DNA from: Lepus europaeus
Taxonomy: Eukaryota; Chordata; Mammalia; Lagomorpha; Leporidae
Assembly: GCF_033115175.1 (NCBI RefSeq)
Contig: NC_084835.1
Coordinates: forward strand, 90,951,948 to 91,015,947
Length of the DNA: 64,000 nucleotides
Direction: 5' to 3'
Shown piece by piece: positions 11,347-24,595 of the stretch; the first letter of the stretch is position 1; every line of letters begins with the position of its first letter. The notes beneath the pieces were generated by a model. That model searched no databases. It was not told the origin of the DNA and saw nothing but the letters and a program-made list of their open reading frames with translations. The translations under genes and the position numbers were made by a program.

Positions 11347-11688
11347 TTTTTATTATTTTTGACAGGCAGAGTGGATAGTGAGAGAGAAAGATAGAGAGAA
11401 ACGTCTTCCTTTTGCCGTTGGTTCACCCTCCAATGGCTGCCGCGGTAGCACGCTGCGGCCGGCGCACCACGCTGATCCGATGGCAGGAGCCAGGTGCTTC
11501 TCCTGGTCTCCCATGGGGTGCAGGGCCCAAGCATTTGGGCCATCCTCCACTGCACTCCCTGGCCACAGCAGAGAGCTGGCCTGGAAGAGGGGCAACCGGG
11601 ACAGGATCGGTGCCCTGACTGGGACTAGAACCCTGTGTGCCGGCGCCGCTAGGCGGAGGATTAGCCTATTGAGCCACGGCGCCAGCCT
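11347..11688 (-). mobile_element. C-repeat SINE, young
   Basis: Antisense full-length C repeat ending GAGCCACGGCGCCAGC. An exact 15-bp target duplication CCTTTTAGTATTTTT lies at 11332-11346 and 11689-11703, so it inserted into the L1 3'UTR after the L1 was in place. Confidence 0.96.
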
Positions 11689-11796
11689 CCTTTTAGTATT
11701 TTTGTTGTTGTGGTTGTTATTGTTGTTGTTGCTTTTATTTTATTTCTATAATGGTATTCTTATGTCCATTTTAACTGTATAAAAAACCTTTAAAAT

Positions 11797-12137
11797 AATG
11801 TATTTTCAAAGGTTTATTTATTTGAAGGATCGAGTTACAGAGAGATAGAGACAGAGACAGAAACAGAGAGAGATTGTTTACATATGCTGGGTCACACTCC
11901 AAGTAGCCAAAATGGTCACGGCTGGACCAGGCAAAAGCCAGTAGCCTGGAACTCCATCCAAGTCTCCCACATGGGTGGTAGGGTCCCAAGTACTTGGGCC
12001 ATCTTCCCTGATTTCCCAGGGGCATATTCAAGGAGCTGGATTAGCAGTGGAACAGCTGGGACTCAAACCAGCACTCATATGGGATGTCAGTGTCACAGGC
12101 TGCAGCTTAACCTGCTGTGCCACAGTGCTGGCTTCTA
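11797..12137 (-). mobile_element. C-repeat SINE
   Basis: Antisense copy with AGGTTTATTTATTTGAAGGA at the tail side, CAGCTGGGACTCAAACCAGC as reversed B-box region and TGTGCCACAGTGCTGGC at the head. Confidence 0.92.
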
Positions 12138-12139
12138 CA

Positions 12140-14295
12140 ATAATATTAAGCCTTGTAAATATTATTGGCATTTTAGGCCTTGACTAAATAAAATTTACTG
12201 ATTTGTCAAGAGTGAATTTCAGTTAACTGCCTTAAGCCAATTAAAAGGAATGGTATTTTGTATTCTCATATAGATGAGGCCTAAAACAGATAACAATGAT
12301 AGGACTAGTTCTGTGAGTAAGGCTAACTTGATGTAATTTTAGGATCCATGGTTCATAGATCCTGCCCTTAATTGAGGATGGTGGGAATGGTTCTTTTCTT
12401 AAAGTGTGAAATTATACTCCTTTGTTTATTCGATGAAGAGACATTTGAAACACTGACTTAATCGGCCTGGATTTGTTTTGCCCAGCACTTTTCTATATCT
12501 GACACAGGTTTAATTCAATATGAAAGATTTCACTGCTCTTGGAAAGGAAACACATGAAATTCCAGGAGATAGAGCTTTAAAGCCTGCACAGAACCTGGAA
12601 TAGTGCTATGGCTGTGTTGTATTTCAATGTGGTGGAATTGAAGATGTCCTTCATTTCAGCTAATCAGGCTCACGATTGACATTTTGCAGCACCTTGGAAA
12701 AGTAAATATGGAAGTTCACATTCTATATGTGTGTTTAAAATTTATAAATCCAAGCTAGTGAATTTGTAAATCTAATATGTAACACTTTCTATTCTCTTTC
12801 CTTGGCTAATATGTCTTCATAATGACTTGTAATGATAGGCTTGAGTTTAGATCCTTTAATACCGACTTCCTTTCAACCCTAGAAGTAAACCTAAGTTCAC
12901 ATCTTCTCTTTGTCTTTCCACCCACATCCCTGTTCTACCTTGTGTTGGATCCTATATGGTTATGAGTCCATCCCCAATTCAAACTTGACAGCAGCTTGAT
13001 CTGTGGAGCCATCCACTGGGGCCAAGGGTGTCTACACCTGTGACTTGATTCACCCTTGAAAGACAGAAGAGGGAAGAGGCTCATGCAATAGATTCTAGGG
13101 CATGCAGATTCTAGATAGACATATCCCCTTGGGTCTCTGTGGTTGAGTGTGGCTTCAGAAGGGCCAATGTAGTTGCAGAGACAGCTCTTCTTCATTTTCA
13201 TTGTGATAGAACCCCAAAGAACCCTACTGCAAGAGACTAAAAGGGTAATTTATTTCAAATCTATTGGAAAGGCTCTAGGGCAGCAATATGCTGAGTGTTG
13301 GGACCAAGGACAGGGCTGTTTTTCCTAGTAGCTGTACCTGTAGGCTTTAGTCTGTCTCATTGCAGATAGATCCTCTGGTCCATGTGGCAGGAAATCTGGG
13401 AACAGACTGTTGCTAGCTGTGCCTGTTTTAGTGTGGGCAACCAAAGAGTTGCTTTTGTTTTTGGTTCTCATTTTAAAATTCGAAGGCAGTGATTTGATTC
13501 TTCTTGGATCAGGTTACTTGTCTTCCACAAATCAGCTATTGACAGATAAATGGATACTGTGACTCACAAAAAAATTTCATGATAAACAAATAAAAAAAGT
13601 TTTACGACAGAAGAAAACTTTTGAGAAATAAAACTTAAAAGTATTAAGAACTTTTATTACATTGTAATTGGAGCTATGAATTAATTCTTGCAAGAAAAAA
13701 CAAAAAAATGTATGCAAAAAATCTTGTAAAACGATACAAACATCCTTTGCATTATATTTGGCTTTCCTATTGCCATCATGGAGAAAGTCTATTTTGAATA
13801 AATATGTGAGGCCATCATTAGATTTCTCAAGGAGTCTCCTTAATCCTTTGCTATTTACATCATTCTCTTTTCAAGCACCTATTCTGTCATCAACGTCTGT
13901 TAAAACATTTTTTTTTGTTAACTTGTTAACTATTCTCTTTTTTTCAAGGATTTGTGTTTGTTCTAAGCAGTGTTGCATTATCACTTTCATAGACCCATGA
14001 TACCTTGATCTTTGAAATTTGTAACTTCACTTTGTAATCATTTTTCATTCTGTACTAATATGTGAATTCAGTGCAGATTAATGAGAGGTAACTTCCAGAG
14101 TTGTGGACTAGAATGAATGGATCAATAGAGTATAGGTTTAAGAAGTGTGAGGAGATAGAAGGGGCTAATTATGGTTGGCTTGTCAATAAATATTCTTATA
14201 TTTTAAAGAATTTTGCTTCTTTCTAAAATGTCATAACTCTGGGAAGTAGATAATCAATTTTCAGAAAATAAAGACGCCTGAATAACACTATGATT
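12140..14295. other. Unassigned sequence, no gene seen
   Basis: About 2.1 kb, AT-rich, without confident repeats or a supported gene. The 80-90 codon open frames at 12935-13201 (-) and 13758-14000 (+) have no recognisable domain. Confidence 0.5.
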
Positions 14296-14313
14296 AAGAA
14301 TGGAGTTTTGAGG

Positions 14314-14655
14314 TTGGTGTTTTGGTGCAGTGGGTTAAGGCACAGCCTGCAATGCCTGTATTCTGTGTTGGAGCTCAGCTTTGAGTCCCAGCTGCTCTGC
14401 TTCTGATCCAACTCTCTGATAATATGCCTGGGAAGACCCTGGAAGATGTCTTGTGTATTTGGGAACTTGCCACCCACATAGGAGACCTGGGTGGAATTCC
14501 AGGCTTCTGGCTTCGGCCTGGCCCAGCCCCAGCCCTAGCTCTTAATGACTATTTGGGGAGTGAACCAGCAGATGGAAGGCCTCTTTCTCTCTGTCTCTCT
14601 CCTTATCTCTCTGTCACTTTGTCTTTCAAATATATAAAATAAATCTTAAAAATAA
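14314..14655 (+). mobile_element. C-repeat SINE (first of a tandem pair)
   Basis: Head TTGGTGTTTTGGTGCAGTGG, B-box region TTTGAGTCCCAGCTGC, tail AAATAAATCTTAAAAA. The left duplication AAGAATGGAGTTTTGAGG (14296-14313) has its partner only after the second SINE. Confidence 0.9.
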
Positions 14656-14664
14656 GAGTGGATG

Positions 14665-14984
14665 GGGTTGGCATTGTGGCGTAGCAGGTAACGCTGCCGC
14701 TTGCAGTGCCAGCATTCCACATGGGTGCCAATTCAAGTCCCAGCTGCTCCACTTCCAATCCAGCTCTCTGTCATGGCCTGGGAAAGCCATAGTAAATGGC
14801 CAAAGTGCTTGGACCCCTACACCTACATGGGAGACCCAGAAGTTCCTGTCTTCAGATTGGCCTGGTTCCAGCCATTGTGGCCTTTTGGGGAGTAAGCCAG
14901 TGGATGGAAGACACTCTCTCTCTCTCTCTCTCTCTGCCTCTGTGTAACTCTGCCTTTCAAATAAATAAATAAATCTTAAAAAAA
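14665..14984 (+). mobile_element. C-repeat SINE (second of a tandem pair)
   Basis: Starts GGGTTGGCATTGTGGCGTAG, tail AAATAAATAAATAAATC. Followed at 14986-15003 by AAGGATGGAGTTTTGAGG, which matches the sequence left of the first SINE at 17 of 18 positions. Confidence 0.92.
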
Positions 14985-15009
14985 TAAGGATGGAGTTTTG
15001 AGGAACTTT

Positions 15010-15190
15010 GAGTTGTGCATGTAGCTCTGCTAGTCATTTGCAATTTCCTTCTGTGCATGGAATTTTCTCCAGTCTGCTGCTTACTTATTTATAAAGTGAG
15101 ATTAACAGTCCCTTTTTATTGTATAGTTGGAAGAACTAAAAACACACTTTTCCTGGCACTGGTTCTTACTCAGCAAATGGGAAGTATTAG
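15010..15190 (+). mobile_element. MIR SINE relic
   Basis: Degraded MIR sense pattern: a form of the 'cagtttcctcatctgtaaaatgg' block around 15070-15105 and a form of 'cctggcac' then 'agtaagcgctcaataaat' around 15151-15185. Confidence 0.55.
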
Positions 15191-15370
15191 ATTGAGATGC
15201 AATCCCTGTACTCTAGGAGCTCAGTTGAGAGATGACAAAACATGTACAGTGTTTTATAATATATCATGGAAATCACGAGAACAGAGAAATACAATGGACA
15301 TTGAGTGGGAAGGAAGAGTCACCTCAGACAGGAGCATCAGGCAAGGCTTCCTGCTGAAGTGACACCTACA
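15190..15370 (+). mobile_element. L2 LINE relic
   Basis: L2 3'-end pattern: TACTCTAGGAGCTCAGTTGA, then an internal block, then GGCAAGGCTTCCTGCTGAAG with GTGACACCT, which parallels the L2 'gaaggcttcctggaggaggtgacacct' segment. Confidence 0.6.
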
Positions 15371-15805
15371 CTGGTTTCCCAGGCATGGTAAGAGGTATCC
15401 TGACTACAGAGGGAAGGGAGGTGCTGGTGAGAGGAGGCAGTCTGAGGTCCAATAGGAATGGAGGTACAAGTGATGCATGGAATCCATGCTCATACAGCTG
15501 CCAGTGGACCCAAGGGGCGTGAGTGGGAGGCAAAGGCTGGATGCAGCAAGACTTCTTTGCAGTCATATTTCTGGGAAAATATGAATTCCATGTTAGAAAT
15601 ATCCATGCACAATCAAACTTGCAACCCAACTGGCTCATGAATTATTACCTTCTATATGATCATCTGAACATTTTATTTGTCAAAAATATTTAACAATCTG
15701 ATTCTTAGCATAATGTAGTCTGGTGTGGTTAAATGGAAACATTCATAAACTTTTATATAGACCTTTATAGTTTTGCAAGTACCCTTACATTCTTGCAGGT
15801 AAATT
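15371..15805. other. Unassigned sequence
   Basis: No supported gene. Overlapping open frames on both strands at 15366-15640 have no recognisable family. Confidence 0.5.
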
Positions 15806-15935
15806 AACTGTTAGTTTCTTTTCTTATAGATCAAAAAGTTAGACTTAGAAGTATTAAATGACTTTCCAAGGATACATTTAAGTGCAGACCTAAGACCAGA
15901 GTGCAGTCTTCTAAGTCCTGACTAAGTACCCTTGC
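15806..15935 (-). mobile_element. MIR SINE relic
   Basis: Antisense MIR pattern: a decayed 'acagatgaggaaactgaggc' block near 15826-15850, then GACTTTCCAAGGATACA and GACCAGAGTGCAGTCTTCTA. Confidence 0.5.
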
Positions 15936-15947
15936 TCATTCCTCTAT

Positions 15948-16185
15948 AGCAAGGGCCAGCAAGCCTTTTCTGTAAAAGGCCAGATTTGTATACATTTTAG
16001 CCTTTGTGGACCATCTGAGACGTGTCATAATGACTCACCTAAGCTTTTGGAGCATGAGACCAGTTATGATAATAAAAAAATAGATTAAAAAATGCACATG
16101 GCTATGTACCAATAAAATTTCCTCTACAAACCCTGGCTGTAGATTTGACCCATAGGTTGTAATCTGCTAACCTTTGCTCTACAAA
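15948..16185. mobile_element. hAT-type MER1-group DNA transposon relic
   Basis: Starts AAGGGCCAGCAAGCCTTTTC with TGTAAAAGGCCAGA and ends GTAATCTGCTAACCTTTGCT. This matches the widespread mammalian element with 'caggggtcggcaaactttttctgtaaagggccaga' ends. It retains an 'aataaaatttcctctacaaa' inner block. Old and non-coding. Confidence 0.65.
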
Positions 16186-17165
16186 TGCTACATCCATGGA
16201 TTTTTTTTCGCTAATAAGTAGTAGAGAATTTCGAGTGTGTGACTCCAGAACATTTTTTATTATCTCCAGCATCTGCTATCTGAGTAGCATCATTTGTATT
16301 AATATGAGACTCTCACCTTTGTTCTTCACTTGGTAAAAATTAACTCCCTCTGCAGTAATTAGGATTGTCTTGTCATCAGATTCTAGATTGGTTCATAATG
16401 AAACTAGTTTCTATGTACCCATTGGTGTCCTGTTGATGACTTCTAGCTGCCCCTGGGTGTTCTGCTCACCAGGCTTACAGATGTTTCACTCCTCCCTATA
16501 GCTTTGTCCTGTGTGATTTCATGAGTAGAAAATGAGAGAGACTTCTGTACAGTAGCCTCAGTGCCCCAGTGTACCACTGATATAGGTTTCTTTGAGTCAC
16601 AGTTTTTACTAAAGTTTTAGAAATAGCTAGAGAGAATTTCAACACAGGAAAATAAGTATCCTCAGAGAACAAAGCAGAAAGTACAAAGATCTATAACCTT
16701 ACAGAGTCAGCTTATTGATCCATTTCAATTCTGTTTTCTTCCTGTTCATACATCTTCTCTTTGTCTTCTTCCATAGTTCCCAATCTTTTACCTTTACTGA
16801 TGTAATCCTTACATGCGTAGGATCCCACTATTTCTTTAGGAAAACTCAGGGGCCCTAGAGCCAGTGAATGGACTGATAGATGCCTGCCCACATCCATCAT
16901 GTCTCCTCTCTCTCCTTCACTCTCAGCATCTCTTCAGTTACTAGATTATTTCACATGTACCTCAGAAATGCATCTGAGATTTTCTGTCACTGCCTTACAT
17001 TAGTCCATATCTTCTCTCATTTAGAATATGATCTCTCCCTGCCATCACTATCTCAGCAGTCACTTTTTCCCATAGCCTCACAATCTGAATGATAATTCCT
17101 AGAAGCAAAGTTCCTCACATTATGTAGACTTCTATTTATGTAACCTACAGGATGTAACACAAATT
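16186..17165. other. Unassigned sequence, no gene seen
   Basis: Right up to the HSPD1 retrocopy tail I see no confident repeat or gene. Confidence 0.5.
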
Positions 17166-17170
17166 TCTAA

Positions 17171-20075
<2,905 letters not shown>

Positions 20076-20084
20076 TTTAATCAG

Positions 20085-20235
20085 ATTGACTCAAAATGCT
20101 TTCCAAATACGTGCATTGTCCTTGTTTAGAAACAGAGGCAGAGTGAAAGATAGCTAAATGACTTACTAAGTTCACAGAAATTACAAAAGAATGGGAAACA
20201 GTACACAGAGAGCCCTAATGCATTGCAAACCCCAC
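20085..20235 (-). mobile_element. Possible MIR relic
   Basis: GTTTAGAAACAGAGGCAGAG and GATAGCTAAATGACTTACTA resemble the antisense MIR core. Weak. Confidence 0.4.
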
Positions 20236-20624
20236 AACCACAACTAAGGGTGTCCAGATGAGTTAAGTGAAGGCTAGGGATTCTCAGGACTGGGTTGCTG
20301 CTAGTTAGCTGTGTGCAGTTGAGATTTAGTTTTCCTCATTTTAAACAATAAGAGGTTTTCTCTGAGATCTGTGATAGCAATACATTCCTATGTCATGGCT
20401 TCAGAAATGTCAACCTTTTCACTTTTGAAATAATAGCAATTTGGGGAGATTTCAGTTGCAATTTACTTCTGTTCTGAAAAAAAAATTTCAAGTCAATGAC
20501 AGTTTTAATTAAAGGGAAAAAAGCCTACTCATTTAGCCTTTGCTATTAGCTACTTAGTGGCCAATGAATATGTTCTGTAACATTATGTCATGGGAGATCT
20601 TGTTGGCATTTTATTGATCATACA

Positions 20625-20835
20625 TTTGTATTCATTTAGCATACTTTTATTGAATTGCTACCATATTCAAAGTCTGTGTTACGTACTGCTGAAATAGAGC
20701 ACTGAATAAGATGGAATTCTTGCCTACTTTACACTTACAAGCAGGAACAGGGAATCATAAATCGCTCAGTAGAGTCCATGGCAAGATAAAAGAGCAGTGA
20801 AATATAGTAAAGCCAGATGATTGAGGCAATGCCAT
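20625..20835 (+). mobile_element. L2 LINE relic
   Basis: ATTCATTTAGCATACTTTTA then TTGAATTGCTACCATATTCA and CTGCTGAAATAGAGCACTGA match the L2 3'-end theme 'attcattcaacaaatatttattgagcacctactatgtgcc'. Confidence 0.6.
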
Positions 20836-20914
20836 GAAGAGGTATGAAGCTTGTGTTTGAATTCTGACTATACCATTTACTTGGAAAATGCATAAGAGCT
20901 CACGTGGATGCTCT

Positions 20915-21377
20915 TTTTAAAAACTTTTATTTAATAAATATAAATTTTGAAATTACAACTTTTGGATTATAGCGGTTTTCCCCTCCATAACCACCCTCCC
21001 AACCACAAGCCATTCCATCTCCTACTTCCTCTCCCATCCCATTCTTCATTAAGATTCATTTTGAATTATCTTTATATACAGAAGATCAACTTAGTATATA
21101 CTAAGTAAAGATTTCAACAGTTTGCACCCACACAGACACACAAAGTATAAAGTACTGTTTGAGTACTAGTTTTACCATTAATTTGCATAGTAAAACACAT
21201 TAAGGACAAAGATCCTACGTGGGGAGTAAGTGCACAGTGACTCCTGTTGTTGATTTAACAATTGATACTCTTATTTATGACGTCAGTAATCATCTGAGGC
21301 TCTTGTCATTTTTTAAAAAAAAAGATTTACACATTTATTTGAAAGAGTTACACAGAGAAAGCAGGAGAGTCAGAGAA

Positions 21378-21415
<38 letters not shown>

Positions 21416-21667
21416 CCTCAACCCACTGGTTCACTCCCCAATTGGCTGCAATGGTCAGAGCTGCTCTGATCCGAAGCCAGGAGCCAGAAACTTCTTCAGG
21501 GTCTCCCACGTGGGTGCAGGGGCCCAAGGACTTGGGACATTTTACTGCTTTCCCAGGTGATAGCAGAGAGCTGGATAGGAATTAGAGCAGCTGGGACACG
21601 AACTGGTGCCAATATGGGATGCTGGCACTGGCGGCTGCTTTACCCGCTACGCCACAGCGCTGGCCCT
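20915..21667 (-). mobile_element. SINE-LINE-1 chimeric insertion
   Basis: Minus strand, 5' to 3': a full-length C repeat (21667 to about 21312) directly followed by a LINE-1 3'UTR segment (about 21311 to 20915) with its A-rich end. One 17-bp flanking repeat borders the whole unit: GCTCACGTGGATGCTCT at 20898-20914 and GCTCACGTAGATACTCT at 21668-21684 (15/17). No separate duplication around the SINE alone is seen. This fits template switching from L1 RNA to SINE RNA during one insertion; a later SINE insertion exactly at the L1 border is the alternative. Confidence 0.7.
21312..21667 (-). mobile_element. C-repeat SINE part of the chimera
   Basis: Antisense, complete from tail (AAAAAAGATTTACACATTTA) to head (CGCTACGCCACAGCGCTGGC). 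Contains a (GA)n run at about 21380-21414. Confidence 0.93.
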
Positions 21668-21790
21668 GCTCACGTAGATACTCTAAACATGGACTTTGTC
21701 TTCTGTAAAGTGAATCCAATAACAACACCTACTTCACATTACTAAGATAATTAATGTGAAAATTGTTATTCCAAATAAAAGTTACTAGGT

Positions 21791-22080
21791 GCTAAGAATC
21801 AGGAAAAATCTAGGCAGGATGGTCTTTGAATAGAGATTTGAAATATGAGACAACTGTCAATAACTGGAAAATGGAGAAATAAGAAATAACACATAAAAAG
21901 CCTCATAAATGAGTAAAGACTTGGGGACATTCAAGAATCTGGAGAATGGTGGATACTGCCAAGAGTTGGGGTAGGGAGAATCAGAGACTAAGAAGAAGTC
22001 AATAGGGTTAGCATTGAACATCGTGCAAAGGACTTTGTGTTTATTCTGCAGCTGCTGAGCCTGTGTACATTTAAAACCAA
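21791..22080 (+). mobile_element. Possible L2 LINE relic
   Basis: AAAGGACTTTGTGTTTATTC near 22026 matches the L2 theme 'ggctttggattttattctgag'. Upstream blocks are compatible but decayed. Confidence 0.45.
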
Positions 22081-22500
22081 TTGCTCTGTGTTCTTTTTAG
22101 ATATTCCTTCATTCCCATCTTATACTAACTCAGATTAACCTCTTCTCTAGAATGAGACATTGTATCATATGTGGTGTCACTGTAAATTACAAAATTTATT
22201 TTTATGTGTAGCCTGATAGCTCACTGACAACTCTAAACTCTCATTCAAGTGAAACTACTTGTTATTCTTGTGTAGTTTTTTAATTTTTTTTTTACTTTGT
22301 GGAATTTCCATTTACTTTGTGGTAATTTCCTAGGCTTGTGTACTTGATGTATGTATGTTTTTTAAACAAAGTATGTATGTTTTCTAAAATTATTCATTCC
22401 CAGGAGCTTAAAATCTATGAACTCTCTGCAATGCTGGTGAATTTAAAATGAAGAACCAAGTTTGAATATCAGTTTGGCTCTTTCTTAAAATAACATAGTT
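22081..22500. other. Unassigned AT-rich sequence
   Basis: No gene or confident repeat seen. Confidence 0.5.
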
Positions 22501-22504
22501 TTTC

Positions 22505-22995
22505 TTAAAATAAACATAAGCTTATAATATGATCCAACGATTTGGATCTTAGTATCTTCCCAAGATACATGAAAACTTATATCCACATAAAGATTAGTAT
22601 GTGAATATTGTGGCAGTACTATTTACAATAGCCAAAAAGTAGAAACAACTCAAATGTGCAACTGATGAATGCATAAACCAAATATGGTACATCTATGCAA
22701 AGGAATATTACTCAGCAGTTAAAATGAGTGAAAATGGATATGTGCTAGACTATTGACGAGCCCCAGAAACATTATACTAAGTGAATGAAACTAGACAATA
22801 AGGCCACATAGTGTATGACTTCATTCATGTGCAATTACCAAAGAAGGAAAATTTATAGAAATGCAAAGTAGATATATGGTTGCTCGAGTCTGGATATGAT
22901 TGGTAATGAGCGTAAATGAGCGCAAGACTTCATTTTTGGATGAAAATGTTCTAATTAGATTATGTGATAGTTGTACAACTATGTATACTAACTAA
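22505..22995 (+). mobile_element. Ancient L1M-type LINE-1 3' fragment
   Basis: Sense remnant of the ORF2 end and 3'UTR: ACAATAGCCAAAAAGTAGAA, AATATGGTACATCTATGC and AAAGGAATATTACTCAGCAG, then the old-L1 3'UTR theme TGGTTGCTCGAGTCTGG. Diverged in a way typical of pre-lagomorph L1M copies. Confidence 0.8.
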
Positions 22996-23206
22996 AAATT
23001 AAAATGAGCTCTTTGGAAATAGGATATGTTTGAGGCAAAATATAAATGAGCATTTAAATTTACTGACTGATGTGTAATATTTTGAAAGTTATTAGAAAAA
23101 ATAATTATTACTTTTGATTGGGTTTTAAAGAATCTCTTGGAAAAAGTAAGTTTCTGAAGTGAATATGGAAAAGTTTGCATTGAGTTGGGTTTTGAAATAT
23201 AAATAA

Positions 23207-24230
23207 GGGAGAACGGCAAGATGGCGGAATAGGAAGGGAGCACACTGATGGTCCAGGAAGGGACAGTTTAATAAAAGTGGAGATACTGCAGGTTCAAGGA
23301 AGAGTAGGGGAAGAAACAGCAGAGGAAACTCTTCTGGAACTAGTGATTCACAGTGGACCTGAGTGGAGAGCATGGGAGCCCACGATTAGGGACACCAGTG
23401 GCAGAATCAACACACCAGCGCTGGAACGCGAGGTGAGCCGAACCTCAATAGCCTGAGACACCAGTGGGCAAGCAGAAAGAGGAGACTAGAGGGAACGAGG
23501 CTTGAAACTCTGTGGGGAAAATTTCACCAGGCTAACTAGAAGAGAGAAGAAAAAAAGTGACCGATACGGACACGAGTTTGTCTCTCTCTGCTCGCCTCTC
23601 AAAGGCGAGCAAAACAAAGAGCAAGCACCATTTTGGACATATGTCATAAGCGGGCCACCTCAGGGCTGCACCGGCCCTGAGCCTAGCAGAAAAACCTGAC
23701 TCTGGGGGGAGTGAAATAATAGGAAATTAGGACCTAGTGAATGTGTGGTGCTAATGAACTGAGACTGTGAAAAAAGAGATGGTGGGGGAGAGAACTCACA
23801 GAATTCACTCTCCAGAGATGCTACAATTCAGTAACCTTGGCAACCCAGTGGGAGACTGCAGGAGAATTTGAGCCCACACTGAGGGCAGCACAGATTCCCT
23901 GTGTGGTCCTTGGGAAAGAGCTTCTAATCTATGGCTCCTGTGGGTAAATCATTCGCCTGCTAACTACATCCAATTCCGCTCAGCTGTGCAGAATTACTTC
24001 CCTTTGGAATAAAAAAAAAAAAAAAAAAGAAAGAGAGAGATTTACCACGCCTAATCTGGGAGTGTCACTTTGGCATACCATTAACCCTAAGGAACCAAAC
24101 AGAGCTCTCAGGCCACACCCATCTCAAGCCTCTAAGGCTCCTCCAAAAGCAGACAGTCCACTTAATACAGTCATAGTATAACAAGAAAAAAACCCACAAA
24201 AGGGCTGAAGAATCCAATGATATATCCACA
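23207..24230 (+). promoter_or_regulatory. LINE-1 5'UTR (promoter region)
   Basis: L1 5'UTRs carry an internal Pol II promoter. This one begins with CAAGATGGCGGAATAGG, which contains the YY1-type core AAGATGG seen at the start of several mammalian L1s. It is richer in GC than its flanks, with an A18 run near 24011-24028. Activity is not shown. Confidence 0.75.
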
Positions 24231-24536
24231 ATGCCAAGCAACAAACACAAAAACCGAGGAAACAAGAACAAGGAAGACGTTATGACACCCCCAAATGAAC
24301 AAGACACCCCAAGCCAAGATTATGAAAATGATGAGATGGAAGAAATGCAAGATACAGATTTCAAAGAATTTATGATGAGAAAAATTAGAAGTTTTCAAAA
24401 ACAAATGCTTGAGGTACAGAATTCCTTACTGGACAGGATAGAAAATCTCCTTCGAGAAAATGAAATCTTAAGAAGGAATGAAAATGAAACGCAGAAACTA
24501 GTAGAACAGGAAAGTGTGATAGTGAAATCAAAATGA
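24231..24536 (+). pseudogene. LINE-1 ORF1, N-terminal part
   Basis: Encodes the start of the L1 RNA-binding protein (MPSNKHKNRGNKNKEDV): a charged N-terminus, then a coiled-coil-like stretch with leucine spacing (SFQKQMLEVQNSLLDRIENL). A TGA at 24534-24536 ends this frame; the family sequence continues in other frames. Confidence 0.85.
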
Positions 24537-24595
24537 AATGAAGAACTCAATAGATCAAATGACAAACACATTAGTGAGCCTTAAAAACAGAGTCA

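Larger units (their letters stand above)
8734..11728 (-). mobile_element. Composite 5'-inverted LINE-1 joined to 3'UTR-like sequence
   Basis: Taken as one minus-strand insertion because TTGCTTTTATTT occurs at both borders (8722-8733 and 11729-11740). Reading on the minus strand: L1 ORF2 end plus the first part of the 3'UTR, inverted (plus-strand 9666-11728); then the next part of the L1 3'UTR in sense (about 9665 to 9340); then sequence unlike the other L1 3'UTRs here (about 9330 to 8790), ending with AATAAA and an A-rich tail (T-rich 8734-8785 on the plus strand). The inversion breakpoint near 9663 joins parts adjacent in the intact 3'UTR at 27.43 kb, as twin priming predicts. A SINE later inserted at 11347-11688. 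Confidence 0.7.
20840..21790 (+). mobile_element. MIR relic split by the SINE-L1 insertion
   Basis: Left part 20840-20914 (GTTTGAATTCTGACTATACC, ATTTACTTGG) and right part about 21690-21790 (CTTCTGTAAAGTGAATCCAA) form one sense MIR when the 20915-21667 insertion is removed. Confidence 0.5.
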
